Shown here piece after piece: positions 1-7,713 of a stretch of 42,790 nucleotides of DNA (position 1 is the first letter of the stretch; every line of letters begins with the position of its first letter). The notes under the pieces are model-generated. The model saw only the letters and a program-made list of their open reading frames with translations. It did no database searches and was not told where the DNA came from. The position numbers were made by a program, and so were the translations under genes. This DNA is from an uncultured Clostridiaceae bacterium (lineage in GTDB: Bacteria; Bacillota; Clostridia; TANB77; CAG-508), in NCBI GenBank assembly GCA_958402495.1, contig CATXTS010000003.1, positions 1 through 42,790 on the forward strand, given 5' to 3'.

Positions 1-1611
1 ATATGGTAATAGCATCCATGCCTCATCTACTAATACTCTTTTTCTAGAAGCTTTTGTTCTATCTTCACTATTTTTCTTAACATATTTCTCCCAAATCCAA
101 GAAAGTAATATTTGTTGTGCAAGTGGTCTTGCAAATCTTTCTTCTAACTGTGAAATATCTAAATTGATAAACAAGGTACCGTCTAATAAATCAAAAGTAG
201 ACTGTCCATCAAAATACGCCATTTGTCCATCATACTCTCTAATATATTGCTTCATTACCTTTAATAAATAACTATAATGAAATTGGTAATCCACATTTGT
301 GTTATGTATGGCCTTTTGTTCTAATCGTTTATACCAAGAACCTATTGTTGGCATCATTTTTTTCTTTCTTCCTAACATAGCAACATCCATTGTGTTTGCC
401 TCATATAAACTGTTAGGATCATTGTTAATATTATTAGCTGCATACTCTTCTGCAACAGATTCTGCAATAATTTGTTTAGTAAGTTCATTTACTTCTTTAC
501 TTCTTGTACTTCCTCTAGCCATTGTTAATAAAGCTTGGGTTACGTCTTCTACTTTATTTTCTACATTTACAACAGATCTAGATTTTCCTGTTATTTCATC
601 TTTTATAACTTCTGATTCTATATCAAATAAATTAATAACTGTTTTAGAAGTTGGACTTAAAACAACATTAACGCCTCCCAAACTTTCTGCTACAATGCTA
701 TACTCTCCTTCTGCATCTAATGCTAAACTTTGTATTCCCATTAAAACTGCCGATCTAGAAATTAATGTTTTCATCGTAACAGATTTACCAGCACCTGACT
801 TTGCAAATATTACCATATTATAATTTGTAAGGGAAGAATGGAAGTTATCAAAAAGGATTGGCACTCCTGTTTGTTTGTTAAATCCTAATGGAATTCCTGT
901 CGGATGTCCTACTTCTGATGTTGTAAAGGGAAATACTGTTCCCATTGAACGCCTGTCAAAAGTATGTGTTTTTTTTATTTTATCTTGCATTAAAGGTACA
1001 TTACTTTTAAAAGCATCTTCTTGCATACCCCAAGCACTTTTTACACCTACTAAAGACTTAGACATCTCTGATGCAAGTAATTTAGTATATCTATCTAAAT
1101 CTTCTAAACTATAAGCAAATAATGTAGATACTACAGATGCTTCGAATAATTTATTATATCCTGCTGCAATCTCATCTCTTAGTTGTTCTGCCTCCCATCT
1201 CTTTTGTCCTAAAGTACTCTCTCTATTAATGTTTCCTTTGTCTGCAGCTACAATTCGTTCTGTTTCTAATTCATTAATTGTTCTATTTAATTCGTTTTGT
1301 GATCTAGATTCTGCTATTGGATTAATATAGATAGAAGTATTAATATCTCCAAATAAATACATATCTCTAAACAACTCTGGGAAAGTAGTCATTCTAGGAA
1401 GTGTCGAAACAAAGAAACTCCTTGCATATCTTGTTACATTTGAAATAATTTCCAGGTGATCTATATTACTTGCATCAATTCCAGAAGGTGCTATTAATTC
1501 TTTTATAGTTTGTTTCTTTAAAATTTGATATTCATTCACATTAGAATAATCATTTTCAAAATTACGCTGTTTTTGGTTTTCTACCACGTCTGACTTTCTC
1601 TTTTTTAACAT
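1..1611 (-). CDS. virB4: VirB4-family type IV secretion ATPase, C-terminus beyond window
   Basis: This frame is open from an ATG at 1611 to the window edge, 537 codons without a stop. VirB4 ATPases sit at the cytoplasmic base of type IV secretion channels and power substrate transfer or pilus biogenesis. I read a Walker A motif (FAKSGAGKS) near residue 270 and a Walker B motif (VLVDEAW) at about 527-532, only a few residues from the edge, so the last conserved motifs are missing. The start is set by AAGGAGG 11 nt upstream of the ATG, inside the preceding gene, with a 50-bp overlap that suggests translational coupling. The family call rests on the two ATPase motifs, their spacing and the PrgI/pilin context. 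A TraC/TrbE-type relative is equally compatible. Substrate (DNA or protein) cannot be told. Confidence 0.85.
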   Translation of the reverse strand, partial: MLKKRKSDVVENQKQRNFENDYSNVNEYQILKKQTIKELIAPSGIDASNIDHLEIISNVTRYARSFFVSTLPRMTTFPELFRDMYLFGDINTSIYINPIAESRSQNELNRTINELETERIVAADKGNINRESTLGQKRWEAEQLRDEIAAGYNKLFEASVVSTLFAYSLEDLDRYTKLLASEMSKSLVGVKSAWGMQEDAFKSNVPLMQDKIKKTHTFDRRSMGTVFPFTTSEVGHPTGIPLGFNKQTGVPILFDNFHSSLTNYNMVIFAKSGAGKSVTMKTLISRSAVLMGIQSLALDAEGEYSIVAESLGGVNVVLSPTSKTVINLFDIESEVIKDEITGKSRSVVNVENKVEDVTQALLTMARGSTRSKEVNELTKQIIAESVAEEYAANNINNDPNSLYEANTMDVAMLGRKKKMMPTIGSWYKRLEQKAIHNTNVDYQFHYSYLLKVMKQYIREYDGQMAYFDGQSTFDLLDGTLFINLDISQLEERFARPLAQQILLSWIWEKYVKKNSEDRTKASRKRVLVDEAWMLLPY

Positions 1612-2767
1612 TTTCTTCTGTTCCTCCTTTTTCATTTTTGCTTTCTACCTTTTCAATAGCACTATCAGCAACATCATCTCCTATATACATCCTATTTTCT
1701 TCTATAATCATTTTAGCTAATTCATCTATTAAATCTGGTTTATTTCTTCTTTTTTCTTCCAATGCTCTTTGTTTATCACTCTTTGCTTCATTAACTTTAC
1801 TCTTTGCTTTATCGAAGGCTTCTTCGTCAATCTCTTTATCTAATAATCTCATTTGCTTCTCTATTACATCTGGAGCCGTTGAATATAGTTCATCATACCC
1901 TGCTCTTAACGCTTTATCTAATCCAAATACTTCTGCTTCATCTCTATTGTAAGCGACATATAACAACTCTACCAACTCATGAGAAGATAAAACTTTTCCA
2001 TTTACACCACAAACCGCTAGTGTTCTAATAACTGCTTGTGCTCTTGTATACAATTCTGAAAAAGCCATATTTCTTTGTTCTTCCTTGTCAAAGTTATTAT
2101 CTCCTAGTTCTTCTACAAAATAGGGAACAATTACATAATATTTTTTATTTAATACATTTTTATTTAAACTCATTTTCTCTGTATTATATATGATATCTTT
2201 ACCGTATTCATATAAGTTTTTCTTTTTTGTAAGTTCAAAATATACACTTTCTAGTTGCTCTTTTGAATAATTCTCTGTTTTAAGCATTTGATTATATTCT
2301 ATTTGCTGCTTTTCTAGTGCATCTTCTATTTCTTTTACTTTTTGTTTATAAGTTTCGATACTACTATCTAAATTAATAGTTCTAGTTTGAGTATATATTT
2401 GAACCGGATATCTTAAAGTATTTAAAAACTGAATAAATCCTTCTTCTACAGAATTTTTCTCCATTTGAGACATTAAATCATAATTAATTCCTTGACACTC
2501 TACTACCATAATATATCTCTTTCCATCTTTTTGAGATGTCATATTATCTACTATGGTATCAAATTCCATAAAATCCATTACTGACTCTATCTTATATTCC
2601 TTAACCTTCTTACTTTTTTCTGCCTTACCATTGCCTACTTTATCTTTTGTTATATCTTTTTTTTGATTTTTAGAAAATAGAAATATAATTCCTAATATAA
2701 TTAGTAATATTAACATAATTCCTAGTACTATTGTTAATATGATTGTTAGTAAGTTTATACTATCCAT
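1562..2767 (-). CDS. Membrane-anchored T4SS accessory protein, VirB4 N-terminal-domain-like
   Basis: A protein of 401 residues with one N-terminal transmembrane helix (about residues 5-33), then a soluble alpha/beta region (about 60-150), a charged coiled-coil stretch, and a Lys/Glu/Arg-rich tail. The part around FIQFLNTLRYPVQIYTQTR resembles the N-terminal non-ATPase domain of VirB4/TraC proteins, here carried on a separate membrane-tethered polypeptide; this is inference from pattern only. The ATG at 2767 is preferred because AGGAGG lies 7 nt upstream. An alternative start 13 codons earlier (2806) lacks such a site and would overlap the PrgI gene by 47 bp. The gene overlaps prgI by 8 bp and virB4 by 50 bp, so the three are one transcription unit. 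Exact function unknown. Confidence 0.75.
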   Translation of the reverse strand: MDSINLLTIILTIVLGIMLILLIILGIIFLFSKNQKKDITKDKVGNGKAEKSKKVKEYKIESVMDFMEFDTIVDNMTSQKDGKRYIMVVECQGINYDLMSQMEKNSVEEGFIQFLNTLRYPVQIYTQTRTINLDSSIETYKQKVKEIEDALEKQQIEYNQMLKTENYSKEQLESVYFELTKKKNLYEYGKDIIYNTEKMSLNKNVLNKKYYVIVPYFVEELGDNNFDKEEQRNMAFSELYTRAQAVIRTLAVCGVNGKVLSSHELVELLYVAYNRDEAEVFGLDKALRAGYDELYSTAPDVIEKQMRLLDKEIDEEAFDKAKSKVNEAKSDKQRALEEKRRNKPDLIDELAKMIIEENRMYIGDDVADSAIEKVESKNEKGGTEENVKKEKVRRGRKPKTA

Positions 2768-3104
2768 TTTTTTCCTCCTTTGTATAAATATATATTTTAT
2801 TTCCATTCTTTTTAAACATAATTGCTCGTTTAATAATATTATCTATATTTTCTCCCCCTACCTTTTGTGTAAACTTTAAACCTGCTAATTCAGGGAATTT
2901 AAATGTTGCTATTGTAAATCCTACTAATGCAAAAAATACAGTTATAATAATACCTACCATATTTATTCCTAATACAGAAAATAAAAAGTAGAATGGTAAT
3001 CCTATCACAGTTCCTGCACCTGTAAAAATTAAACTTTTAGTAGAGAAAATAAATAATATTCTCCCTTCTCCTTTAACATTTCTTGGTATATTATATGTTC
3101 CCAA
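2760..3104 (-). CDS. PrgI family protein (VirB3-like T4SS inner-membrane protein)
   Basis: A 114-residue protein with the PrgI layout: a short basic N-terminus starting with a conserved-looking YNIPRNVKGEGRI, two close transmembrane helices (about 22-45 and 49-68), and a C-terminal cytosolic tail. PrgI proteins are the Gram-positive counterpart of VirB3 and are usually encoded directly before VirB4, as here. The start codon is TTG with GGAGG 9 nt upstream. A nearby ATG in another frame ends after nine codons and is not used. The gene is first in the PrgI/VirB4 transcription unit and ends 8 bp inside the next gene. Confidence 0.8.
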   Translation of the reverse strand: MGTYNIPRNVKGEGRILFIFSTKSLIFTGAGTVIGLPFYFLFSVLGINMVGIIITVFFALVGFTIATFKFPELAGLKFTQKVGGENIDNIIKRAIMFKKNGNKIYIYTKEEKNG

Positions 3105-3196
3105 TTTTAGAATCCTCCATTTCTATTCTTATGTATATAATTCGGCTTAATTATATTATAACAAAAAATATATAAAAAAGTAACAAAAATACAAAA

Positions 3197-3220
3197 AAAA
3201 ATGCATAAATATGCATTTTT
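3197..3220. other. AT-rich perfect inverted repeat in the prgI leader region
   Basis: Arms at 3197-3207 and 3210-3220 (AAAAATGCATA and its complement) form a perfect 11-bp inverted repeat with a 2-nt centre. It lies between the major pilin terminator and prgI. It could be a weak second terminator or an operator-like palindrome. Nothing in the sequence decides between these. Confidence 0.35.
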
Positions 3221-3254
3221 AATCAAATTGTAATATATTTGTAATTTGTGTGTA

Positions 3255-3281
3255 AAAAAGTTGCATTAAAACGCACTTTTT
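3255..3281 (-). terminator. Rho-independent terminator of the major pilin gene
   Basis: On the minus strand, AAAAAGTGC pairs with GCAACTTTTT (one bulged base), the loop is GTTTTAAT, and the hairpin ends in a T run. It starts 9 nt after the pilin stop codon, so the pilin transcript ends before prgI. Confidence 0.6.
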
Positions 3282-3289
3282 ATTAATTG

Positions 3290-3667
3290 TTAACTAACAC
3301 TATTTAATCCATTTGCCATATTGTAAACAACGTTTACGATTGTTGTTGCTGCAAAAATTAGAACAGCACCAACAATATATGGTATCATTGTCTTTTTATA
3401 TTCTGCTTTTTCTTCAGCACTACCCATCATATATTTAATGCCTAGTACTAATAAAACAACAACTGCTACAACAATGCCTACTGTTTGGACAATGGCAACC
3501 ACCATTCCTCCAACGTTCATTACTGAAGTAGTCCCTTGTGCATCTGTATTTCCTAAATCTTTAATCGATTGTGACAAATCTTTCGCACCTAAAGTAATGG
3601 TAGCAACAGAGCATAAAATTGTTAAAATAATTAAAGCCATTGATATCATTTTAACCGACTTTTTCAT
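3290..3667 (-). CDS. TrbC/VirB2-family pilin-like protein (copy 1)
   Basis: A 125-residue protein with a cleavable signal peptide (cleavage probably after TLGA, about residue 28), a short polar segment, and two hydrophobic helices (about 55-75 and 90-112) joined by the basic turn IKYMMGSAEEKAEYKKTMIP. This is the classic VirB2/TrbC pilin arrangement: a small two-helix subunit that builds T4SS pili or channels. The start has AGGAGG 9 nt upstream. It shares the same loop motif with copy 3 and a divergent form with copy 2, so the three are paralogues. This copy has its own consensus promoter and its own terminator, which suggests it is the most strongly expressed subunit. Confidence 0.75.
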   Translation of the reverse strand: MKKSVKMISMALIILTILCSVATITLGAKDLSQSIKDLGNTDAQGTTSVMNVGGMVVAIVQTVGIVVAVVVLLVLGIKYMMGSAEEKAEYKKTMIPYIVGAVLIFAATTIVNVVYNMANGLNSVS

Positions 3668-3700
3668 ATTGAAATTCCTCCTTTTTCCTTCTTATACCTT

Positions 3701-3729
3701 ATTATAATATATGTTACTTTATTTTTCAA
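3701..3729 (-). promoter_or_regulatory. Sigma-A-type promoter for pilin copy 1
   Basis: On the minus strand, TTGAAA (3729-3724) and a perfect TATAAT (3706-3701) are separated by 17 nt, 34 nt upstream of the pilin start codon. Confidence 0.7.
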
Positions 3730-3760
3730 CTGTTTTTTTATATTTTGTCATTAAATTATA

Positions 3761-4159
3761 TTAGACACTCATCAACATCATAAGGATAATTTTCCATATA
3801 ATAAAGGCACCAAATATAATTACGCACGCTACTGTATAGGGTATTAGAGATTTTTTTACTTCCGCTTGTCCCTCTATACCTCCAGTCACAAACTTAATTC
3901 CCATAACAATAGCAACGATAACAGCAACAATAATTCCAATTACTAACAAAATATTATAAAGTGTATCAGACATAGTCTTTAAATTTTGTGCAGTAATTAT
4001 TGTACTTCCACCTTCTATGCCATCTTCTATAAATTTATCTGCCCCTTCAACCATCTCTCCTGTTGTATATTTTCCAGAAGCATATGAAGGCATTATATTA
4101 ATACTTATAAAAAAACTTATTATTAAAATTATTATCCATACTTTTTTTATTTTTTTCAT
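3761..4159 (-). CDS. TrbC/VirB2-family pilin-like protein (copy 2)
   Basis: A 132-residue protein with a signal peptide (hydrophobic residues 8-22, cleavage probably after SYAS near 28) and two transmembrane helices (about 68-92 and 108-130). The connecting loop (IKFVTGGIEGQAEVKKSLIP) matches copies 1 and 3 in layout but is the most divergent of the three. The ribosome binding site AAGGA lies inside the last codons of copy 3, which ends 6 nt upstream, so the two are translated from the same message. Role in a pilus or channel is inferred from family architecture and neighbours. Confidence 0.7.
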   Translation of the reverse strand: MKKIKKVWIIILIISFFISINIMPSYASGKYTTGEMVEGADKFIEDGIEGGSTIITAQNLKTMSDTLYNILLVIGIIVAVIVAIVMGIKFVTGGIEGQAEVKKSLIPYTVACVIIFGAFIIWKIILMMLMSV

Positions 4160-4165
4160 AACACC

Positions 4166-4597
4166 TCATCCTTTTAATAAAATTCCTGTATATATTAAAT
4201 CATAGAAAATAGACACTATTATAGAAGCTGAAAATATTAATATAGCACCTATTAACATTGGTATCATCGTTTTCTTGTATTCCGCTTTTTCTTCAATACT
4301 TCCCATCATATATTTAATACCTAAAATCATTACCATTAAAACAGAAATCACAACACCTACTATAGTTAATCCCGAAATAATGGTGCTTCCTAACTTGAAT
4401 GCTTTATCTGTGTCTTCACCTGTTAATTTTCCAGGTTTAAAAGCACCTATATCCATTCCACCTATTGTTGTTCCTGTTCCGCCACTACTTCCATCCCCAC
4501 TTGTTCCCTCAACTTGTGCTCCATAAGAAGGAATACAAATATTACATAGCAACATTACTATTAAAAACATCCATATTACTATTTTATTTGTTTTCAT
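4166..4597 (-). CDS. TrbC/VirB2-family pilin-like protein (copy 3, first in operon)
   Basis: A 143-residue protein with a signal peptide ending near SYGA (residue 27), a glycine/serine/threonine-rich linker (about 30-48), then two hydrophobic helices (about 72-95 and 108-130) around the loop IKYMMGSIEEKAEYKKTMIP. That loop is nearly identical to copy 1, so these two are the closest pair. GAGGAG lies 8 nt before the ATG. It is the first gene after a strong promoter and is followed at 6 nt by copy 2. The low-complexity linker between the signal peptide and the first helix is longer than in the other copies. Confidence 0.72.
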   Translation of the reverse strand: MKTNKIVIWMFLIVMLLCNICIPSYGAQVEGTSGDGSSGGTGTTIGGMDIGAFKPGKLTGEDTDKAFKLGSTIISGLTIVGVVISVLMVMILGIKYMMGSIEEKAEYKKTMIPMLIGAILIFSASIIVSIFYDLIYTGILLKG

Positions 4598-4635
4598 ATA
4601 GTTCTTCTCCTCTCTTATATAAAACCTCTCTTTTT

Positions 4636-4664
4636 ATTATACCTCATTTTATCCTATTTTTCAA
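4636..4664 (-). promoter_or_regulatory. Sigma-A-type promoter for the pilin operon
   Basis: TTGAAA (4664-4659) and TATAAT (4641-4636) on the minus strand with a 17-nt spacer, 38 nt upstream of the copy 3 start codon. Confidence 0.7.
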
Positions 4665-4685
4665 CACTATTCGTTATTTCTCTAG

Positions 4686-4727
4686 AAAAAGGAAGATATC
4701 TACTGCACAGTAGATATCTTCCTTTTT
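4686..4727 (-). terminator. Long hairpin terminator after the Spo0E-like gene
   Basis: A perfect 20-bp inverted repeat (4686-4705 and 4708-4727) with a 2-nt centre, A-tract on one side and T-tract on the other, begins 4 nt after the Spo0E-like stop codon. It can act in both directions and insulates the pilin promoter. Confidence 0.8.
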
Positions 4728-4731
4728 TAAT

Positions 4732-4917
4732 CTATACCATTAAATAACTTATATTTGACTTTTCTTCTTTTGTATCTTCGACCACGTCTCTTCTATAGTA
4801 CTTTGCTATTAGTTCATCTAATTCTACACTTAATTTGTATGTTATTGTGTAATCTTGTCCATTGATAATACTTTCATTTAATTGCTCCCTTAATTTACAA
4901 ATTTCTTCATTTAACAT
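4732..4917 (-). CDS. Spo0E-like aspartyl-phosphate phosphatase
   Basis: A 61-residue protein of the Spo0E family, small two-helix phosphatases that dephosphorylate Spo0A~P and so delay sporulation. The N-terminal helix carries ICKLREQLNESI and the second helix the family signature SVELDELI (residues 30-37; canonical form SxELDxLI), with the catalytic-region Asp at 34. Length matches the family's short members. AGGAGAG lies 7 nt before the ATG. It stands alone between two hairpin terminators. The C-terminal tail after residue 45 is variable, as usual in the family. It supports a sporulating host. Confidence 0.85.
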   Translation of the reverse strand: MLNEEICKLREQLNESIINGQDYTITYKLSVELDELIAKYYRRDVVEDTKEEKSNISYLMV

Positions 4918-4992
4918 ATTATCACTCTCCTTTTTTGTGCTTTTTTCTTTTGTGTATATTTAAGTTACCATATTTTTACATTTTAGTCAATA

Positions 4993-5018
4993 AAAAACGC
5001 CTAAATTTTGGCGTTTTT
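4993..5018 (-). terminator. Terminator after ymfH
   Basis: Arms AAAAACGCC (4993-5001) and GGCGTTTTT (5010-5018) with an 8-nt loop; on the minus strand it ends in a T run. It lies about 55 nt beyond the ymfH stop codon and closes the two-gene M16 operon. Confidence 0.75.
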
Positions 5019-5074
5019 GTTGTATTTTCTTATGACATTTTTTTCTATTTTCTTCCTTTTTTCGACACAGTGTT

Positions 5075-6343
5075 TTAATTTTCTTTGACAACTGACAGAA
5101 TATTGTTTTTTTCATCAAAAACTTCTTCTAAAATTTGTTTGGTATATTCTAAAGTTACAGTTGTATATTGTTCTATATAGTCGAATGTTTCAATTCCTTT
5201 CCAGTAATCTGATAAAAACATTCTCGCAATATCGGCTATATTGTTATATTCTGCCACATAATCTCCATAGATTTTTTTCTGAATTCTTTGAAAATGGTCT
5301 TCCTGCATATTTTCTTTTAATTTTTTCACTTCTTCTTTTAAGCGGTTGTTAATTTCTTCTGGATTTTTAGATTGACCAGAAATTAATATATGTGCATATT
5401 GCTCACTAAATTCATAGTCTAAATCTGGTTCAGATAAAAGAAGTCCTTCTGTATATAGGTTTTTATATAAATCAGAACTCTTTCCTATTAGCATATTTAA
5501 TAAAATTTCTACCGCAATATGCCTTCTAATAATATCTGTTGTTTGTGCTTTATCCTTATATCCAATCATAAATAATGGTTTGCTAACTTCCATTGTTGTT
5601 TCTTTATATGGTTTATGAATTTCTTTTTCTACTTCTGGATAAATTCTTTTGATTTCGCCTTGCTTTTCTTTTGGTATTAATCTTTTTTGAATCTCTGATA
5701 ATAATTCTTCCGGCTGAAAATCTCCACAGGCAATAAGTGCCATATTGGATGGGTGGTAAAAGGTATGATAGCATTTATATAATACTTCTTTATCTATTTT
5801 ACTAATAGATTCTACAGTACCTGCTATATCTATTTTAATTGCGTTATTCTTATATAAACAATCCATAGCATTCATATATAATTGCCAACCTGGGTCATCA
5901 TCATACATGCCAATTTCCTGACCAATAATTCCCTTTTCCTTTTCTACATTTTCATCTGTAAAATAAGGATGTTGTACATAATCCATTAATTCGTCTAAAG
6001 CCTCATAAAAGTGGTCATTTGCCTCAAATAAATATGCTGTATGATTATTCGTTGTATATGCATTTGCATCTATACCTAATGCCATTAATGTGTCTAAACT
6101 ATTAGTCCCGTTTTCTTGTTCAAACATTTTGTGTTCTAAAAAATGTGCCACACCATCTGGTACAAAAACTTCTTCTTTTGTATTGGGCATTATAAAATGA
6201 TTATCTATAGAGCCAAAGTGGGTACCCCATATAACATATTTTTTCTTTGTATTTTTTTTTGGTATTATGATTATTTTCAACCCATTATCTAATGTTTCTA
6301 TATAGGCTTTTTCTTTAATTTTCAAACTTTCTACTAGCTTCAT
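5075..6343 (-). CDS. ymfH: M16-family zinc peptidase, YmfH-like
   Basis: A 422-residue M16B peptidase. The inverted zinc motif HFLEH is at residues 67-71, and the third zinc ligand is expected in the helix containing EKGIIGQEIGMYDDDPGW (about 140-155). The second half has the degenerate peptidase fold (ending near ILSVVKEN). In B. subtilis ymfH sits beside ymfF near genes linked to elongation factor P modification; here only ymfF is adjacent, 12 bp upstream, and no EF-P or reductase gene is in the window. The pair is expected to form a heterodimer in which YmfH carries the metal site. AAGGAG precedes the ATG. Family call is firm; the substrate is not known. Confidence 0.88.
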   Translation of the reverse strand: MKLVESLKIKEKAYIETLDNGLKIIIIPKKNTKKKYVIWGTHFGSIDNHFIMPNTKEEVFVPDGVAHFLEHKMFEQENGTNSLDTLMALGIDANAYTTNNHTAYLFEANDHFYEALDELMDYVQHPYFTDENVEKEKGIIGQEIGMYDDDPGWQLYMNAMDCLYKNNAIKIDIAGTVESISKIDKEVLYKCYHTFYHPSNMALIACGDFQPEELLSEIQKRLIPKEKQGEIKRIYPEVEKEIHKPYKETTMEVSKPLFMIGYKDKAQTTDIIRRHIAVEILLNMLIGKSSDLYKNLYTEGLLLSEPDLDYEFSEQYAHILISGQSKNPEEINNRLKEEVKKLKENMQEDHFQRIQKKIYGDYVAEYNNIADIARMFLSDYWKGIETFDYIEQYTTVTLEYTKQILEEVFDEKNNILSVVKEN

Positions 6344-6355
6344 GATGACTCCTTT

Positions 6356-7627
6356 CTAATTTTCACCTTTTAAGAAATAAATTGTATCCATTTGTATCTT
6401 GTTAGCAATTTGTATAATTTGTTCTTTATTGACTTGTTTTATTTTTTCTTTATATTCTTCAATAGATATCTGCGTATTGGTTAATTCTTGACCAAAATAA
6501 TAGGTTAATTCCGTATCTTGTTCTTCTGGTATATTGTCTATAGTTGCTATTAATAAGTTCTTAGCATTTTGGATATCTTCTTGTGTAAAATTGCCCTGTT
6601 TCATATCTTCTAATTGTTGTTTGATAATATCTACGGCTTTCTCATAATTTTCAATTTCTATACCAGCTCTAATAAATATATTTTGTTTTCTTTTTACATA
6701 ACTAGAACTAGCTGTATAAGCTAAACTTTCTTTTTCTCTTACATTTTGGAATAATTTAGAATTAGCACCACCGCCTAATATGGTGTTATAGACAGAAGTA
6801 ATATAACCAGATTCTTTTTCTTCATCTTGTACATCTAATCCAATAATGAGTTTTCCTTGTGTAATTTGCATATTTTCCTCTATTGTTCTTGGCTCAGCCA
6901 TTTGTGGCTTTAATTTATTTTCTTGTGCTATAATTGCTTTTCTATCCTTTAATTTTTGGATATTCGGATTTTGTTTTATTTGTTCTATGATTGCTTCTTC
7001 CATTTCTCCTGATACAAAAATATCTATTTTACAATTTTGAATCATTTCTTGATAATATGCATATAATTCTTTTGTTTCTATTGTGTCTAGGTCTTCTATA
7101 TAACCTAGTTTATATAAACCATAGGGCTTGTCTTTATACATTTCTTCTATGCATCTTTCTAATGCATACATACCTTTATTATCAATTTTACCTTCTATCA
7201 TTTGTTTTAAACTATTCTTTTCTTCTTGTACGTATTGTTCTTTAAATCCATTATTTTCTACTAGCGGATTAAAGGCAATATCTAATAAAGTTCCCATACT
7301 TTTATCTAGAATTTTCTCTTGCTTTGGTAAGAATTCATCACTAATAGCTTCTAAATAAAATTTAATAGTATGATTATCTCCTATCTTTTCTATACCACAA
7401 TCAAAAGCAGCTCCATACATTTCTTCTAAATTTTGACTAATACTTTCTTGTGTTGGCATTTGCATGGTTCCTCTTCTTAAAATAGCTGTTATTAAAGCAT
7501 TTTTTGTAACTGTCTCTTTGTTTAGTGGCATTGTTAAAAAAACAGCTAATAGATTAGTTTTAAATAAATTCGTTGGTATTTTGTGTAGCACAATACCTTC
7601 TTTTAATTGTATTTTTTCATCTTTCAT
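6356..7627 (-). CDS. ymfF: M16-family peptidase-like subunit, YmfF-like
   Basis: A 423-residue M16 homologue without the HxxEH zinc motif. The corresponding segment reads ALITAILRRGTMQMPTQ, the usual state of YmfF proteins, which are presumed to be the non-catalytic partner of YmfH. A glycine-rich stretch, ILGGGANSKLFQNVREKESL (about 285-305), and the Arg/Tyr pair in the C-terminal half match the substrate-binding half of M16 enzymes. It is the first gene of the operon, 12 bp before ymfH, with its own promoter. Confidence 0.85.
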   Translation of the reverse strand: MKDEKIQLKEGIVLHKIPTNLFKTNLLAVFLTMPLNKETVTKNALITAILRRGTMQMPTQESISQNLEEMYGAAFDCGIEKIGDNHTIKFYLEAISDEFLPKQEKILDKSMGTLLDIAFNPLVENNGFKEQYVQEEKNSLKQMIEGKIDNKGMYALERCIEEMYKDKPYGLYKLGYIEDLDTIETKELYAYYQEMIQNCKIDIFVSGEMEEAIIEQIKQNPNIQKLKDRKAIIAQENKLKPQMAEPRTIEENMQITQGKLIIGLDVQDEEKESGYITSVYNTILGGGANSKLFQNVREKESLAYTASSSYVKRKQNIFIRAGIEIENYEKAVDIIKQQLEDMKQGNFTQEDIQNAKNLLIATIDNIPEEQDTELTYYFGQELTNTQISIEEYKEKIKQVNKEQIIQIANKIQMDTIYFLKGEN

Positions 7628-7665
7628 ATTGATTCTCCTCTTCTTCTATCTTTGGTCTTGTTTTT

Positions 7666-7695
7666 ATTATAATACAAAATGGAAAAAATATACAA
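7666..7695 (-). promoter_or_regulatory. Promoter for ymfF-ymfH
   Basis: TTGTAT (7695-7690) and TATAAT (7671-7666) on the minus strand, 18-nt spacer. The -35 box lies inside the terminator hairpin of the preceding gene, so one short segment serves both. Confidence 0.55.
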
Positions 7696-7713
7696 GAATC
7701 CTTGTATATTTTT
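7684..7713 (-). terminator. Terminator of the GT-C-like gene
   Basis: Perfect 13-bp arms (7684-7696 and 7701-7713) around a 4-nt loop, A tract then T tract; it overlaps the stop codon of the upstream gene by 2 nt and ends in TTTTTT on the minus strand. Confidence 0.75.

Noticed and set aside
299..1114. Two plus-strand open frames opposite the left-edge gene
   Set aside because: The minus strand carries a continuous VirB4 frame with Walker A and B motifs through the same region.
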